This document shows, piece by piece, positions 26,870 through 36,991 of a stretch of DNA of 64,000 nucleotides. Origin of the DNA: Dictyobacter aurantiacus. GTDB lineage: Bacteria; Chloroflexota; Ktedonobacteria; Ktedonobacterales; Ktedonobacteraceae. Position 1 is the stretch's first letter. The number at the start of each line of letters is the position of its first letter. The translations under genes and the position numbers were made by a program. The stretch covers positions 3,162,001 through 3,226,000 of the forward strand of contig NZ_BIFQ01000001.1 in NCBI RefSeq assembly GCF_003967515.1, given 5' to 3'. The notes under the pieces were generated by a model. It was not told the DNA's origin, searched no databases, and was given only the letters and a program-made list of their open reading frames with translations.

Positions 26870-26964
26870 AGTATGGTTTTTAATACTTTCTTTATGCTCC
26901 TCCTTACTAACATAGACTGTGATATGCAGCTTGCTTAAAAAAATATAAAAATCGCACTCGGTTT

Positions 26965-27190
26965 TTGTGTTAGTGCATCGGGGGCGCGGATGCGCCCCCG
27001 ATGCACTAACACAACTGACACGTAAACACCAGCGGTGCGAAAGAGCAGGCAGGCCGCTGGCGCGGCCGCACCAATATACGATGGGGTAGCGGAGCACCGC
27101 CGGTGTTTACGTGTCCATTGTGTGTTGATGCAACAGGGGCGCATCCGCGCCCCTGTTGCATCAACACACAGAAACAGCGCGGCCGCGCGT
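26965..27190 (-). repeat. Palindromic element pair with two perfect hairpins
   Basis: Two hairpins of the family flank a common core. One is at 26965-27014 (23-bp stem, loop GGAT) and the other at 27119-27170 (24-bp stem, loop ATCC). Between and after them are GCGGCCGCACC, two GAGCACC/GGTGC-type modules and GTTTACGTGTC strings in opposite orientation. It looks like two copies joined head to head. Confidence 0.8.
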
Positions 27191-27509
27191 GCGGGGATTG
27201 GGTCGGGGCGCATATTGATCAGTTGGTATAAAAAAAATAACAGCATATTTTATAGGTATAATTAGAAAAGAGAAATTTGTACATCGATGCTCTTCACTTT
27301 CAGTAAAAGTTATGGTATACTCTTGCTTAACGTCTACCAAGCAAGAGTTTGATCGCTCTGGATGCGGACGTATGGACGTTAAGAAGCCACATTGACTCCC
27401 CTCTGATATGATATCAGTTGCAATGTTGGCACTAAGCAAATGCTTCTCTATGTAATGTGAGGGGTAACAGGAATGGACCTGTTACGGAAGCGAAAAGGAG
27501 TAGTCCTTC
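27191..27509. other. Leader region of the ABC ATPase gene
   Basis: 319 bases without a gene. TATGGTATACT near 27311 is a -10-like sequence. An imperfect inverted repeat (TTGCTTAACGTC...GACGTTAAG, about 27324-27386) lies between it and the coding region. Confidence 0.4.
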
Positions 27510-28622
27510 ATGGCACAAGTGCGTTTTAATCACGTTTATAAGACTTTCAACAAAGTGGAAGTCGTGCACGACATTAGCCTCGATGTTCAAGACAAAGAGT
27601 TCCTCGTACTGGTTGGTCCTTCTGGTTGTGGAAAAAGTACCTGCCTGCGTATGATCGCTGGCCTGGAAGAGCCGACGGATGGCGAAATTTATATCGGCGA
27701 TCGCATCGTGAACGGTGTAGACCCTAAAGATCGCGATATCGCTATGGTGTTCCAGAACTACGCGTTGTATCCCCATATGACTGTATTTGATAACATGGCT
27801 TTCGGTTTGAAGCTGCGTCACTTCCCCAAAAATGAGATTAAGAAGCGCGTGGAAGATGCGGCCGAGATTCTTGGATTGCAGCAGCTGCTCAAGCGTAAGC
27901 CAAAAGAGCTGTCTGGTGGACAGCGTCAACGTGTGGCTCTGGGTCGTGCAATCGTCCGTGAAGCGCAAGTCTTCCTGATGGACGAGCCCCTTTCCAACCT
28001 GGATGCTAAACTGCGCGTTGCTACACGTGCTGAGATTATCAAGCTGCACCAGCGTATCCAGACGACAATGATTTATGTGACCCACGACCAGGTCGAAGCC
28101 ATGACGATGGGTGACCGCATTGCCGTTCTCAATGGTGGCGTGATCCAGCAGTTGGGCTCCCCACAAGAGCTGTATGATCATCCCGCGAACATGTTCGTCG
28201 CTGGCTTTATCGGTTCGCCCGCAATGAACTTCATCCCCGAGGCAAAGGTCTCCACAGAAGGTAACGCGACAGTGGTTGTGCTGGAAGGCATTGGCCGTGT
28301 TGCTGTTCCTCAGATCTATGCTGAGCGCGCTCGTGCCGCCGCTGGTCGCAACCTCACATTTGGTATTCGCCCGGTTCACCTGGAGGATGCTTCCCTGGTG
28401 AGCGAGGGTAACAAAGCGGTACAGTCGTCCCTCGACGCTTCTGTCGATGTGGTTGAGAACCTTGGTAACGAACTGCAGGTGTACCTCACCACCGGTGGTA
28501 AAAACATTGTCGCTACCCTTGACCCACGCGCTCGCGTAGCCGCTGGCAACAAAGTGCGTCTGTACGTTGATAGCGATCAGATTCATCTGTTTGACTCCGA
28601 TACCGGCGAGTCGATTTTCTAA
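27510..28622 (+). CDS. Sugar ABC transporter ATP-binding protein, MsmX/UgpC type
   Basis: 370 residues. Walker A is GPSGCGKST at about 35-43, the Q-loop is VFQNYALYPHMTV, the signature LSGGQRQRVALGRA, Walker B VFLMDEPLSNLDA and the H-loop YVTHDQ. The C-terminal ~130 residues form the TOBE/MalK-like regulatory domain. Proteins of this kind energise carbohydrate importers and may serve several permeases. No permease or binding-protein gene is in the window, which fits a shared ATPase like MsmX. ATG 27510 follows AAAAGGAG. A strong hairpin ends the unit. Confidence 0.93.
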   Translation: MAQVRFNHVYKTFNKVEVVHDISLDVQDKEFLVLVGPSGCGKSTCLRMIAGLEEPTDGEIYIGDRIVNGVDPKDRDIAMVFQNYALYPHMTVFDNMAFGLKLRHFPKNEIKKRVEDAAEILGLQQLLKRKPKELSGGQRQRVALGRAIVREAQVFLMDEPLSNLDAKLRVATRAEIIKLHQRIQTTMIYVTHDQVEAMTMGDRIAVLNGGVIQQLGSPQELYDHPANMFVAGFIGSPAMNFIPEAKVSTEGNATVVVLEGIGRVAVPQIYAERARAAAGRNLTFGIRPVHLEDASLVSEGNKAVQSSLDASVDVVENLGNELQVYLTTGGKNIVATLDPRARVAAGNKVRLYVDSDQIHLFDSDTGESIF

Positions 28623-28679
28623 GCCATACCTTACCTCCATGCAGTGTGAGGAGTAACATTGTCATGGGAGGTCAAATGA

Positions 28680-28732
28680 AAAAGAGGTGGGCTACAATGT
28701 GTGCGGTGCACATATTGTAGCCCACCTCTTTT
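28680..28732. terminator. Bidirectional hairpin terminator
   Basis: A 25-bp stem (28680-28704 with 28708-28732, one G-U type mismatch) bordered by A- and T-runs lies between the convergent ATPase and fadN genes. Confidence 0.8.
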
Positions 28733-28742
28733 CCTGTTCTGG

Positions 28743-31148
28743 TTAGTTGCGCAGGGGTTTGCCGGATTGCAGGATGGATTGCATGCGATCCTGGGTCTTT
28801 TCCATGCCGCAGAGGCTGAGGAAGGCCTCGCGTTCAAGATCCAGGACGTATTGTTCGGTGACGGGCGTTACCGGCGAACAATCGCCTCCTGTGAGGACCC
28901 GGGCGAGGTGATTGCCGATGACGGCATCGTGCTCGCTGATCTTGCCGGTTAGCAGCATGCCTTCGATCTGCTGTTCGAGGACGAGGCGCGCTCCCGCACC
29001 GGGTAGCAACAGCATTGGTGGCTGTGGTGTTTGCCAGGCCCCTGCCTCTTTGGCGTCCGCCAGTTTGATGGCATCGGCTTTGGCATCGCGCAGGAGTATG
29101 TCGCGATTGACCGTAATGGCATCCGTCTTACGCAGGAAGCGCAGTTCCTGAGCCTCGGCCGCACTGGTTGAGACGGTCGCCACGGCGATGATCTCGAAAG
29201 CGCGGCGCGCGGGCGTAAAGGGTCCACTGGATTTGCCGGGTTTCTGGCTCTCAGCGTTGGCGCCGTGGCGCAGCAAGAACTCCTTACAGCCGCCTCCGGC
29301 CGGGATGAGCCCCACACCTACCTCGACGAGGCCGATGTATGTTTCGGCCAGGGCGCGTGTATGGTGGGTATGCATGATCATCTCGCAGCCACCGCCCAGT
29401 GCGCGTCCTGTTGGAGCGGCTACCACCGGTATCGGGCTGTACTTCAAGAGCTGGTGCGCCTGCTGGAGTCCAGCGATGGCGGTATCCAGCATATCCCAGG
29501 CCCCCTGGCGCGCTCCCATCAAGACCAGGAACAGGTTGGCGCCGGCCGAGAAGTCGGGGGCTTCATTGCCGATGACCAAAGCGCGAAACTGCTTTGAACC
29601 CTCGCTGACGGCGTAATGAATCATCTCGACGATCCCCTCGTCGATCGAGTTCATCTTGGTATGGAACTCCAGGCAGGCAACGCCATCGCCGAGGTCGATC
29701 AGCGAGGCCGAGCCGTTGTCGCGTACCACGGCCGAGCCATTCGTGGCGGACGAACCTGCTTTAAGCGTGCTGAGCGAAATGACGCCCTGAGCGCCTGGGA
29801 CCGGCTGATAGGTTCCGGTCTGGTAATCGAAGTATTGCTTCTGACCATCTTCTACACGATAGAACGTGCCCTGCCCCTGATTGCGTACCTGCTGCACCAG
29901 GGATGGTAGCTCACGCTGCTCAAAGACCTTATCCAGCAGTGCCTGATTGGCGAGCAGTACATCCCAGGTCTCAAAGCTGCCCAGGTCAAAATTAAAGCCC
30001 CAGCGCATCGCATTATCGATGTCCACGATGTTCTCCGCGATCTCGTGGGCGCGATTGGCGGCATAGATCAGGGCGTCAGCGGTCGTCTCGCGGGCCAGCT
30101 GGCTGGCGCGATCATCGCCATTTAAGACGGTGCTGATCTTCTGCTCGGGAGTCTCCATGTTGCGCGCCCGGCCGATCGAGTCGAAGCGATGTTTGGGTTG
30201 TGGCTCATATTCCAGGGTTTTCAGATTCAGCTCCAGAATGGTTGAGGAGCCATCTGGATTTTTGATGCGTTTATAGAATCCCTGGCCGCTCTTCTCACCC
30301 AGCCAGCCGCGATTGATGACCTCCTGTACCACCCCTGGGATCTGGAACGTTTCACGCTGCTCATCCTCGGGCGCGTTTTGATACAGGTTATTGGCCACGT
30401 GCATCACGGTATCCAGGCCAGACAGATCGGCGGTGCGGAAGACAGCCGACTTCGGGCGTCCCATATTGGTGCCAAGGATGGTATCGACCTCGCTGACCGT
30501 ATAGCCCTCGGCGATGGCGCGATGAATGGTCGAGAGAAAGCCGTAGATGCCGATACGATTGGCGATGAAGTTAGGAGTGTCTTTACAGATTACAACGCCC
30601 TTGCCGAGGATCTCAGTGCCAAACTGACGCATAAACGACAGCAGCTCTGGATCGGTATCCGCAGTGGGTACCAGTTCCAGCAAGCGCATGTAGCGCACCG
30701 GATTAAAGAAGTGTGTGATCATGAAGTGGCGGCGGAAATTCTCCGAGCGCCCCTCAACCAGTAAGTGGGCGGGCAGGCCCGACGTGTTCGAGGTAATAAT
30801 CGTCTCGGGTCGCGCCACCTGCTCAATCTTGCTGTAGAGCGATTGCTTGATATCGGGCCGCTCGATGACGGCCTCGATGATCCAATCGACCTCGGCCAGC
30901 TTTGGCAGGTCATCCTCAATATTGCCGATGCTCACCAGGCCGGCACCACGTTTACTATAGAAGGATGCCGGTTTGCTCTTGAGCGTCTTTTCCAGTCCTG
31001 TGCGGGCAATAACGTTGCGATCCTTCGCGTCGGCCGGCACGATGTCCAGCAGGAGGCTCGGGATGCCCACGTTGGCCAGATGGGCCGCGATAGCAGCACC
31101 CATCACGCCGGCTCCGATCACAGCGGCTTTACGAATAGCATATGGCAT
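28743..31148 (-). CDS. fadN: 3-hydroxyacyl-CoA dehydrogenase / enoyl-CoA hydratase (FadN-like)
   Basis: 801 residues. The dehydrogenase part comes first: the NAD-binding [18 protein letters not shown], then [15 protein letters not shown] with the catalytic His region, and [13 protein letters not shown] crotonase-type hydratase follows after about residue 480 (DFSAGANL oxyanion region, [11 protein letters not shown] and [14 protein letters not shown] with the two glutamates). This order is that of Bacillus FadN, the reverse of E. coli FadB. It carries out the two middle steps of beta-oxidation. It starts two bases after the fadA stop codon, so the two are translationally close and co-transcribed. 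Confidence 0.95.
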   Translation of the reverse strand: MPYAIRKAAVIGAGVMGAAIAAHLANVGIPSLLLDIVPADAKDRNVIARTGLEKTLKSKPASFYSKRGAGLVSIGNIEDDLPKLAEVDWIIEAVIERPDIKQSLYSKIEQVARPETIITSNTSGLPAHLLVEGRSENFRRHFMITHFFNPVRYMRLLELVPTADTDPELLSFMRQFGTEILGKGVVICKDTPNFIANRIGIYGFLSTIHRAIAEGYTVSEVDTILGTNMGRPKSAVFRTADLSGLDTVMHVANNLYQNAPEDEQRETFQIPGVVQEVINRGWLGEKSGQGFYKRIKNPDGSSTILELNLKTLEYEPQPKHRFDSIGRARNMETPEQKISTVLNGDDRASQLARETTADALIYAANRAHEIAENIVDIDNAMRWGFNFDLGSFETWDVLLANQALLDKVFEQRELPSLVQQVRNQGQGTFYRVEDGQKQYFDYQTGTYQPVPGAQGVISLSTLKAGSSATNGSAVVRDNGSASLIDLGDGVACLEFHTKMNSIDEGIVEMIHYAVSEGSKQFRALVIGNEAPDFSAGANLFLVLMGARQGAWDMLDTAIAGLQQAHQLLKYSPIPVVAAPTGRALGGGCEMIMHTHHTRALAETYIGLVEVGVGLIPAGGGCKEFLLRHGANAESQKPGKSSGPFTPARRAFEIIAVATVSTSAAEAQELRFLRKTDAITVNRDILLRDAKADAIKLADAKEAGAWQTPQPPMLLLPGAGARLVLEQQIEGMLLTGKISEHDAVIGNHLARVLTGGDCSPVTPVTEQYVLDLEREAFLSLCGMEKTQDRMQSILQSGKPLRN

Positions 31149-31150
31149 GG

Positions 31151-32353
31151 CTACGATATCCTCTCAATCAATGTGGCCAAGCCCTGGCCCCCACCGACAC
31201 AGAGCGTGGCGATACCCAGCGTTTTATCCTTTGTCTGCAGATCATTGAGCAGGGTCGCGATCAGGCGGGCGCCGCTACATCCCAGGGGATGGCCCAGGGC
31301 GATGGCACCGCCATGCGGATTCAATTTCTCCTCGTCGATACCCAGTGTACGCACCACAGCCAGGCTCTGGGCCGCGAAAGCCTCGTTCAGCTCGATGATG
31401 TCGATATCGCTCAGCTGAAGATTGGCGCGTGAGAGCAGCTTACGCACAGCTGGTATGGGGCCAATGCCCATCACGTCTGGTCGCACACCAGCTACAGCCA
31501 TCGTGCGGATACGAGCCAGGGGCGTAATGCCCAGGTCGCGGGCGCGCTCGGCCGACATCAGCACCACGGCGGCGGCGCCATCATTCAAGGGACTGGAGTT
31601 GCCGGCGGTGACGCTACCGCCCTTGATAAAGGCGGGCTCCAGACTGGCCAGTCTCTCCAGCGAGGTATCGCGGCGTGGACCCTCGTCGATCTCAAGCGTC
31701 TTGCCATTGGACAGTGGCACCGGCACGATCTCGTTACGGAAGATCCCCTTATCGGTCGCGGCGAGAGCGCGCTGATGGCTACGGAAGGCGAACGCATCCT
31801 GATCCTGCCGGCTGATATTGTATTCGCGGGCCACGTTTTCGGCGGTAATACCCATTGGCAGATAGCTGGAATAGCCGTATTCCAGTTCGCAGGGAGGGAA
31901 GGCGGACGGTTTCTGCTGATCCTTCTCGTCGCGCGGCTTCACCAGGCGTGGATTGTAGCTGGGATTGAAGCCCCCCATAGGCACGCGCGACATACTTTCG
32001 ACGCCACCCGCGATCACGACATCACCCAGCCCCAGCATAATATTCTGGGCGGCCATATTCACCGCCTGCAGACTGGAGGCGCAGAAGCGATTCACGGTCA
32101 CCCCACCGGCGGTCTCGGGCAGTCCAGCCAGCGCGCCCACCAGGCGCGCCAGGTTCATGCCCTGCTCACCTTCTGGAAAGGCGCAGCCCAGGATCACATC
32201 CTCGATTAGAGAGCGGTCAAGCTGTGGTACCCGCTCAACGGCCGCCTTGACCGCCAATGCGGCCAGGTCGTCGGCCCGAACCTCTTTAAGGGCACCCTTG
32301 TTGGCACGCCCGATTGGTGTGCGCACAGCACTAACAATAACGGCTTCTGCCAT
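31151..32353 (-). CDS. fadA: Acetyl-CoA acyltransferase (3-ketoacyl-CoA thiolase)
   Basis: 400 residues. The acyl-accepting Cys91 lies in [17 protein letters not shown]. The active-site His is in [19 protein letters not shown] and the C-terminal catalytic Cys in CVGGGQGLA. It cleaves 3-ketoacyl-CoA to acetyl-CoA plus a shortened acyl-CoA. ATG 32353 has GAAGGAGC upstream, and the earlier frame extension has no site. It sits directly upstream of fadN in the same orientation, as in Gram-positive fadNAE clusters. Confidence 0.96.
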   Translation of the reverse strand: MAEAVIVSAVRTPIGRANKGALKEVRADDLAALAVKAAVERVPQLDRSLIEDVILGCAFPEGEQGMNLARLVGALAGLPETAGGVTVNRFCASSLQAVNMAAQNIMLGLGDVVIAGGVESMSRVPMGGFNPSYNPRLVKPRDEKDQQKPSAFPPCELEYGYSSYLPMGITAENVAREYNISRQDQDAFAFRSHQRALAATDKGIFRNEIVPVPLSNGKTLEIDEGPRRDTSLERLASLEPAFIKGGSVTAGNSSPLNDGAAAVVLMSAERARDLGITPLARIRTMAVAGVRPDVMGIGPIPAVRKLLSRANLQLSDIDIIELNEAFAAQSLAVVRTLGIDEEKLNPHGGAIALGHPLGCSGARLIATLLNDLQTKDKTLGIATLCVGGGQGLATLIERIS

Positions 32354-32447
32354 GATGTTTTGCTCCTTCGCATAATACACATACAAAAGCTGACGCTTTG
32401 TGTATGAAATAAGTTTTTGAATGTAGAACTTCTATTTTCTGCCAGGT

Positions 32448-32849
32448 TTAATGGAGGCCAACAGATAGGAGTTGGGGTTCGCGGATAAAACCAGCGGTAT
32501 GGCCCGTTAAAACCACCTTGCCCTGTTGATTGCGGCAAAAGACGGCCGCGCTCATCTTCAGGCGATTTTCGCTCTTTTCAAGCTGTGTGATCGTGACCTC
32601 GCAACGCACTGTATCGCCAACAAAGACAGGTCGTACAAACTCAAAAGACATATCGTGCGCGATAAAATTGAGGTCCCCACCGATCTTGGTAGGCAGCGTG
32701 GCTGTTAGCAATCCATGGACCATGACGCGGCCCTGCTCGTCCGGCAGGATATGATGGTTACCCATATCGCCGGATATTCTTCCAAAGAGACGTACATCCT
32801 CATCGGTGAACGTCCTCTCCCAGTTTTGTGTATCACCAACTTGCATCAT
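32448..32849 (-). CDS. MaoC-like hotdog-fold dehydratase
   Basis: About 133 residues with a single hotdog domain. The hydratase-type motif reads GRISGDMGNHHI, with Asp and His in register with MaoC/(R)-specific enoyl-CoA hydratases, followed by VMVHGLLTATLPTKIGGD and a beta-strand region (FEFVRPVFVGDTVRCEVTI). It probably hydrates an enoyl-CoA or acts on an acyl thioester. The position between fadE and fadA supports a fatty-acid role. ATG 32849 (or 32846) follows GAGGAAACAG. An in-frame ATG 11 codons upstream is an alternative start. Confidence 0.8.
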   Translation of the reverse strand: MMQVGDTQNWERTFTDEDVRLFGRISGDMGNHHILPDEQGRVMVHGLLTATLPTKIGGDLNFIAHDMSFEFVRPVFVGDTVRCEVTITQLEKSENRLKMSAAVFCRNQQGKVVLTGHTAGFIREPQLLSVGLH

Positions 32850-32873
32850 CTGTTTCCTCACCAGGGTATGTTT

Positions 32874-32912
32874 CTCCCCCATATCACCCGCGTAGCGGGT
32901 GATATGGGGGAG
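32874..32912. repeat. 18-bp perfect hairpin between fadE and maoC-like genes
   Basis: Arms 32874-32891 and 32895-32912 are perfectly complementary with loop GTA, just upstream of the maoC-like start. There is no T-run on the minus strand. It may stabilise or partly separate the upstream and downstream messages. The adjacent 32913-32970 is G/C-rich low complexity. Confidence 0.6.
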
Positions 32913-33102
32913 ATGGCGGGGGCACAGCCCCCGCGCCCCCCGTCAAGGGGCTGGCCGCCCCTTGCATCCCCGCTTTTTCATCAATTGAAAGTCGATAGAA
33001 TAAAATCTTTATGCTACGACGAGGCTTTATGGGTATGAGAGAAGTATCTACAAAGCCTGAAGCGTTGTTTTTTTACGCTGACTGCCTGTTCTAGGGTATC
33101 CC

Positions 33103-34896
33103 TTAAAGCGGGTAGCCCTGTTTCTCAACCACCAGAGCGGCGATCTCACGCTGCACCTGTACCGCGTTGAGCATGTAGTCGCCCACATATGCGCGCACGC
33201 GGCTGAGCACCTTGGCGGCCCGCTTCTCATCCACGTACGTCTGGATCAGCTGATCCAGGTTGGCGCGGAGGCGGCTCAACGCCGTCCACGAAGCCAGCTG
33301 CGCAAGTTTGATGTGGGTACCGCTATTTTCAGCGCCCTGCTTCGTCACTTTCGCGGCGCGTGCCAGGGCGCTATCGGCGGCATACAGATCGATCATCAGA
33401 TTGGCCAGGTATTCAATAAACTCCTGCTCCTCGGCCAGAGCCTGGGGATTCTGCATATACTTGAGTGCGATTTGCATAGTGGCGTAGATCGTGGCATCTT
33501 TGGCGCGCTCAAGCGCGTCGGCCGCCTCGCGCAGATCCACCGGCATCTCTTCACCAGCGCCAGCCGGAATCTGGTCGCTCTTCATGCGCGCCTCGATCTC
33601 GGCATATTTAGTCATCAGATCGATCTTGCCAGCCAGGGCGCGACGGAACAGAGTCGTCACGGCCACCATGCGGTTGATCTCATTGGTGCCCTCGAAGATG
33701 CGCTGGATGCGAGCATCGCGATAGGCCTTCTCAATAGGATACTCATGCATAAAGCCATAGCCACCGAAGATCTGCACGCCCTCATCAACTACCATCGCCA
33801 GCACCTCGCTGCCATGGACCTTAGCGATCGAAGCCTCAATGGCGTATTCCTCGATGGATTTAAAGACCGTCTCGGTATCCGCGCCCGCGCTCTTCTGCGC
33901 CTGGGCGATATTGCTGGCTGTGCGGAAGACCTCGCTCTCCGCCGCATACGTCTCGGCTGCCATGCGCGCCAGCTTCTTCTTGATCATGCCAAATTCATGC
34001 AGGAACTTACCAAAGGCTTTGCGCTCGGTGGTATAGGTCGCGGCCAGATTCAAGGCGGAGCGTGACCCACCAACGCTACCGGCTCCCAACTTCAAACGGC
34101 CGATATTGAGGATATTGAATGCAATTTTATAGCCTTTGTGAATTTCACCCAGCAGATTCTCCACCGGCACCTTTACATCTTCCAGGATCACCTGGCGTGT
34201 GGAGGAGCCCTTGATGCCCATCTTATTCTCTTCGGGTCCGGTGGAGATGCCCGGCCAATCAGCCTCCACGATAAAGGCCGAAGGACGCTCATTGCCGATG
34301 CGCGCGAAGACCACAAATAGATTGGCGAATCCGGCATTGGAGATCCACTGCTTGGTGCCATTGAGGATATAATATTTCCCGTCCTCTGATAGGGCCGCCC
34401 GCGTGCTCAGCCCCATGGCATCCGATCCCACACCAGGCTCGGTCAGGGCATAGGCGGAGATCCACTCACCGGAGGCCAGTTTGGGAAGATATTTTTCTTT
34501 TTGCGCCTCGGTGCCGTAGTACACAATCGGCAGCGTACCGATGGTGGTATGGGCGCCAAAGGCCACGCTGAACGAAGCCTCGCGCAACTGTGACGCGACC
34601 AGGGCGCTGGTCAGCAGACCCAGTTCGGCGCCGCCGTACTGCTCCGGCACATCGATCATCAAGAGCCCCTGTTCTCCGGCCTGTTTCACCAGGCCTGCCA
34701 TCACACCAGGCTCCTGCTTATCGATTGCCTCCACCTTTGGCAGCACCTCGCGGCTCACAAAGGTTTCCGCGGACTCCTCGATCCAGCGCTGCTCATCATC
34801 GCGCTCTTCCAGTGTAAATATTTTCGCAGCACTCTCATTGACGGATGTCGTAAGAAATGCTGTACCCGGTTCGGTCGGTTTCATGGTCGTCGACAT
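33103..34896 (-). CDS. fadE: Acyl-CoA dehydrogenase (FadE-type, long form)
   Basis: 597 residues. It is longer than the ~380-residue classical enzymes because of a C-terminal extension, as in Bacillus FadE. Visible features are the FAD/substrate loops YALTEPGVGSDAMGLSTRA and QWISNAGFANLFVVFARI, the helical stretch GRLKLGAGSVGGSRSAL, and the catalytic glutamate motif YRDARIQRIFEGTNEINRM. It introduces the alpha-beta double bond into acyl-CoA, passing electrons to ETF. ATG 34896 follows GAAGGAGATT. It is part of the minus-strand beta-oxidation cluster, 139 bases downstream of the ligase gene. Confidence 0.95.
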   Translation of the reverse strand: MSTTMKPTEPGTAFLTTSVNESAAKIFTLEERDDEQRWIEESAETFVSREVLPKVEAIDKQEPGVMAGLVKQAGEQGLLMIDVPEQYGGAELGLLTSALVASQLREASFSVAFGAHTTIGTLPIVYYGTEAQKEKYLPKLASGEWISAYALTEPGVGSDAMGLSTRAALSEDGKYYILNGTKQWISNAGFANLFVVFARIGNERPSAFIVEADWPGISTGPEENKMGIKGSSTRQVILEDVKVPVENLLGEIHKGYKIAFNILNIGRLKLGAGSVGGSRSALNLAATYTTERKAFGKFLHEFGMIKKKLARMAAETYAAESEVFRTASNIAQAQKSAGADTETVFKSIEEYAIEASIAKVHGSEVLAMVVDEGVQIFGGYGFMHEYPIEKAYRDARIQRIFEGTNEINRMVAVTTLFRRALAGKIDLMTKYAEIEARMKSDQIPAGAGEEMPVDLREAADALERAKDATIYATMQIALKYMQNPQALAEEQEFIEYLANLMIDLYAADSALARAAKVTKQGAENSGTHIKLAQLASWTALSRLRANLDQLIQTYVDEKRAAKVLSRVRAYVGDYMLNAVQVQREIAALVVEKQGYPL

Positions 34897-35035
34897 GATA
34901 GAAATCTCCTTCGAGTTTGTTGGCCATTACGAAGTGGCACGTACAGGCAGGCGTACAGCGCCAACGAATTTGCCGGCGTATCTACTACACAGAAGCAAAC
35001 CAGCGAACGCGTGTACGCCAATGAAGTCAAAGGCG

Positions 35036-36799
35036 CTACAATAACTTGCGCAGTTCCCTGCGTAACACTTTGCCCACCAATGATTTCGGCAAATTATCAC
35101 GGAACTCTATACGTTTGGGTACTTTATAGGCGGTCAATTTTTGTTTGCAGAAGGCAACGATATCCTGTTCCAGTTCGGCTGACGGCTTAAATTCCGGCTT
35201 GAGCACGATAAATGCCGCCACCGTCTCGCCGCGATACGAATCTGGAATGCCGGCCACGGCCACCTCCGCGATGGCTGGATGGTGGTAGAGTACCTCTTCA
35301 ACCTCGCGTGGATAGACATTAAAGCCGCTGGCGATGATCATATCTTTGGCGCGCTCAACAACATAAAAATAGCCATCTTCATCCATCTTGCCGATGTCGC
35401 CAGTGCGCATCCAGCCATTGACAAAAATGGCTTTGGTATCCTCATCGCGCTGCCAGTAGCCCTGCATAATGTTGGGTCCCTTGACCACGATCTCACCGAT
35501 CTCACCCACAGGTAGAGGTTCACCGGTTGTGCGATCAAGGATCACCGCCTCGACCCCCGGCAGTGGCAGGCCGATACTACCGTTGCGTGACTTATCGGAG
35601 AGCGGATTGCAGTGGGTAACGGGAGCAGCCTCGCTCAGGCCATAGCCCTCGACCAGCTTACCACCGGTGATCGCCTCAAAGTCCGACTGAATCTTGGCCG
35701 GCAAGGCGGACGCCCCACTGATACAGTACTTGATCGATTGCAGATATTCTGGATGTTTGCCCGCCTCTTTCATAATGGCGACATACATGGTGGGGATACC
35801 GGGAAACATCGTAGGGTGATATTGGTGGATGGCATCAAGGACATCTTTGGCTTTAAATTGTGGCAGCAAAACCATCGTAGCGGCGGCCAGAATAGATAGG
35901 TTCATGCCCACGCTCAGTCCATACGCATGGAAGAACGGCGCGACACAGAGCGAGGTCTCCTTCGCATCCTGTGCCTTTGGCACCCAATAGCGAGTTTGCA
36001 TCGCATTGGCGAGCAGATTACGATGGGTCAGCATAGCGCCCTTAGAAAGTCCGGTGGTACCACCGGTATACTGCAATACTGCCAGATCATCGGGTTGCAC
36101 ATGGATTGGCAGATTGAACAGTTCGATCCCCCCTTTGGCATGAGATTGCAGCATTGGCTGCATTCTATGTAGAGTGGGATCGCTCTCCAATTCTTTTTTT
36201 GTCAGAGGGGGTTGTGGCAATTTTGCATTTCTCTGACTCAGTGGATACAGCTTTTGTAGCAGCGGTGGCAGGAAATCGGCCGGGCTCGTCACAATCACAT
36301 GTTCTAGTGCCGTCTGGTTGCGGACATTACGTATAATAGGATAATACATATCCAGCACGACCAGAACCTTCGCACCCGAGTCCGCGAGTTGATGCTGCAT
36401 CTCGCGTTCAGTGTACAGAGGATTGGTAGGAACGGCCACGGCCCCGGCGCGCAGGGCGCCGTAGAAAGCAATGGAAAACTGAGGAATATTAGGGAGCGCA
36501 ATGGCAACGCGATCCCCTTTTTGCACTCCTAAGCGCTGCAGCTCAATCGCGAAACGATTGGCCTGATTGGAGAACTGGGCGTAGGTAATCCTGTTTCCAT
36601 AATAAATGAAAGCGGCCTGATTGGGATAGCGTTTGGCCGCATTATCCAACAACGAAGTGAGAGGTCGCTGAGGTATATCCAGATGCGTGGGGACACCATG
36701 GTCATAATGGTGGAACCAGGGATAAGAAGGTGTATCCTGCGCTCGTTCAGCGGAGTGCTGTCCTGCTTGTGTGTTGTGTATTAACGACGGATCAGACAT
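35036..36799 (-). CDS. fadD: Long-chain fatty-acid-CoA ligase
   Basis: 587 residues of the ANL adenylating family. It has the AMP-binding P-loop LQYTGGTTGLSKGAMLTH, GYGLSEAAPVTHCNP, GWMRTGDIGKMDEDGYF, the hinge ERAKDMIIASGFNVYPREVE, and the C-terminal catalytic lysine motif NLPKSLVGKVLRREL. It activates fatty acids to acyl-CoA, the entry to the pathway encoded downstream. ATG 36799 is preceded by AGAGGAGC and is preferred to two upstream ATGs. A divergent regulator gene starts 192 bases away. Confidence 0.95.
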   Translation of the reverse strand: MSDPSLIHNTQAGQHSAERAQDTPSYPWFHHYDHGVPTHLDIPQRPLTSLLDNAAKRYPNQAAFIYYGNRITYAQFSNQANRFAIELQRLGVQKGDRVAIALPNIPQFSIAFYGALRAGAVAVPTNPLYTEREMQHQLADSGAKVLVVLDMYYPIIRNVRNQTALEHVIVTSPADFLPPLLQKLYPLSQRNAKLPQPPLTKKELESDPTLHRMQPMLQSHAKGGIELFNLPIHVQPDDLAVLQYTGGTTGLSKGAMLTHRNLLANAMQTRYWVPKAQDAKETSLCVAPFFHAYGLSVGMNLSILAAATMVLLPQFKAKDVLDAIHQYHPTMFPGIPTMYVAIMKEAGKHPEYLQSIKYCISGASALPAKIQSDFEAITGGKLVEGYGLSEAAPVTHCNPLSDKSRNGSIGLPLPGVEAVILDRTTGEPLPVGEIGEIVVKGPNIMQGYWQRDEDTKAIFVNGWMRTGDIGKMDEDGYFYVVERAKDMIIASGFNVYPREVEEVLYHHPAIAEVAVAGIPDSYRGETVAAFIVLKPEFKPSAELEQDIVAFCKQKLTAYKVPKRIEFRDNLPKSLVGKVLRRELRKLL

Positions 36800-36991
36800 A
36801 CGGTAATAGCTCCTCTCCATAGGGGCATCCGGTATGGGATACCTGGGCGACAACTCTGTCGCTACCTACAAGCAACAACCCACTGATCCAATTATATGGT
36901 ACCCGGATAAAGTTGACCATGTTGCCAGCTAACAATTTTTACGTCATAATGTGCAGATAGCTAACGAAATGTAACTGTTGAGGACATAGGG

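Noticed and set aside
27432-28640. 402-codon open frame antisense to the ABC ATPase
   Set aside because: The plus strand encodes a complete ATPase with all motifs.
33313-34065. 250-codon open frame antisense to fadE
   Set aside because: A shadow of a complete acyl-CoA dehydrogenase, without motif or ribosome site.
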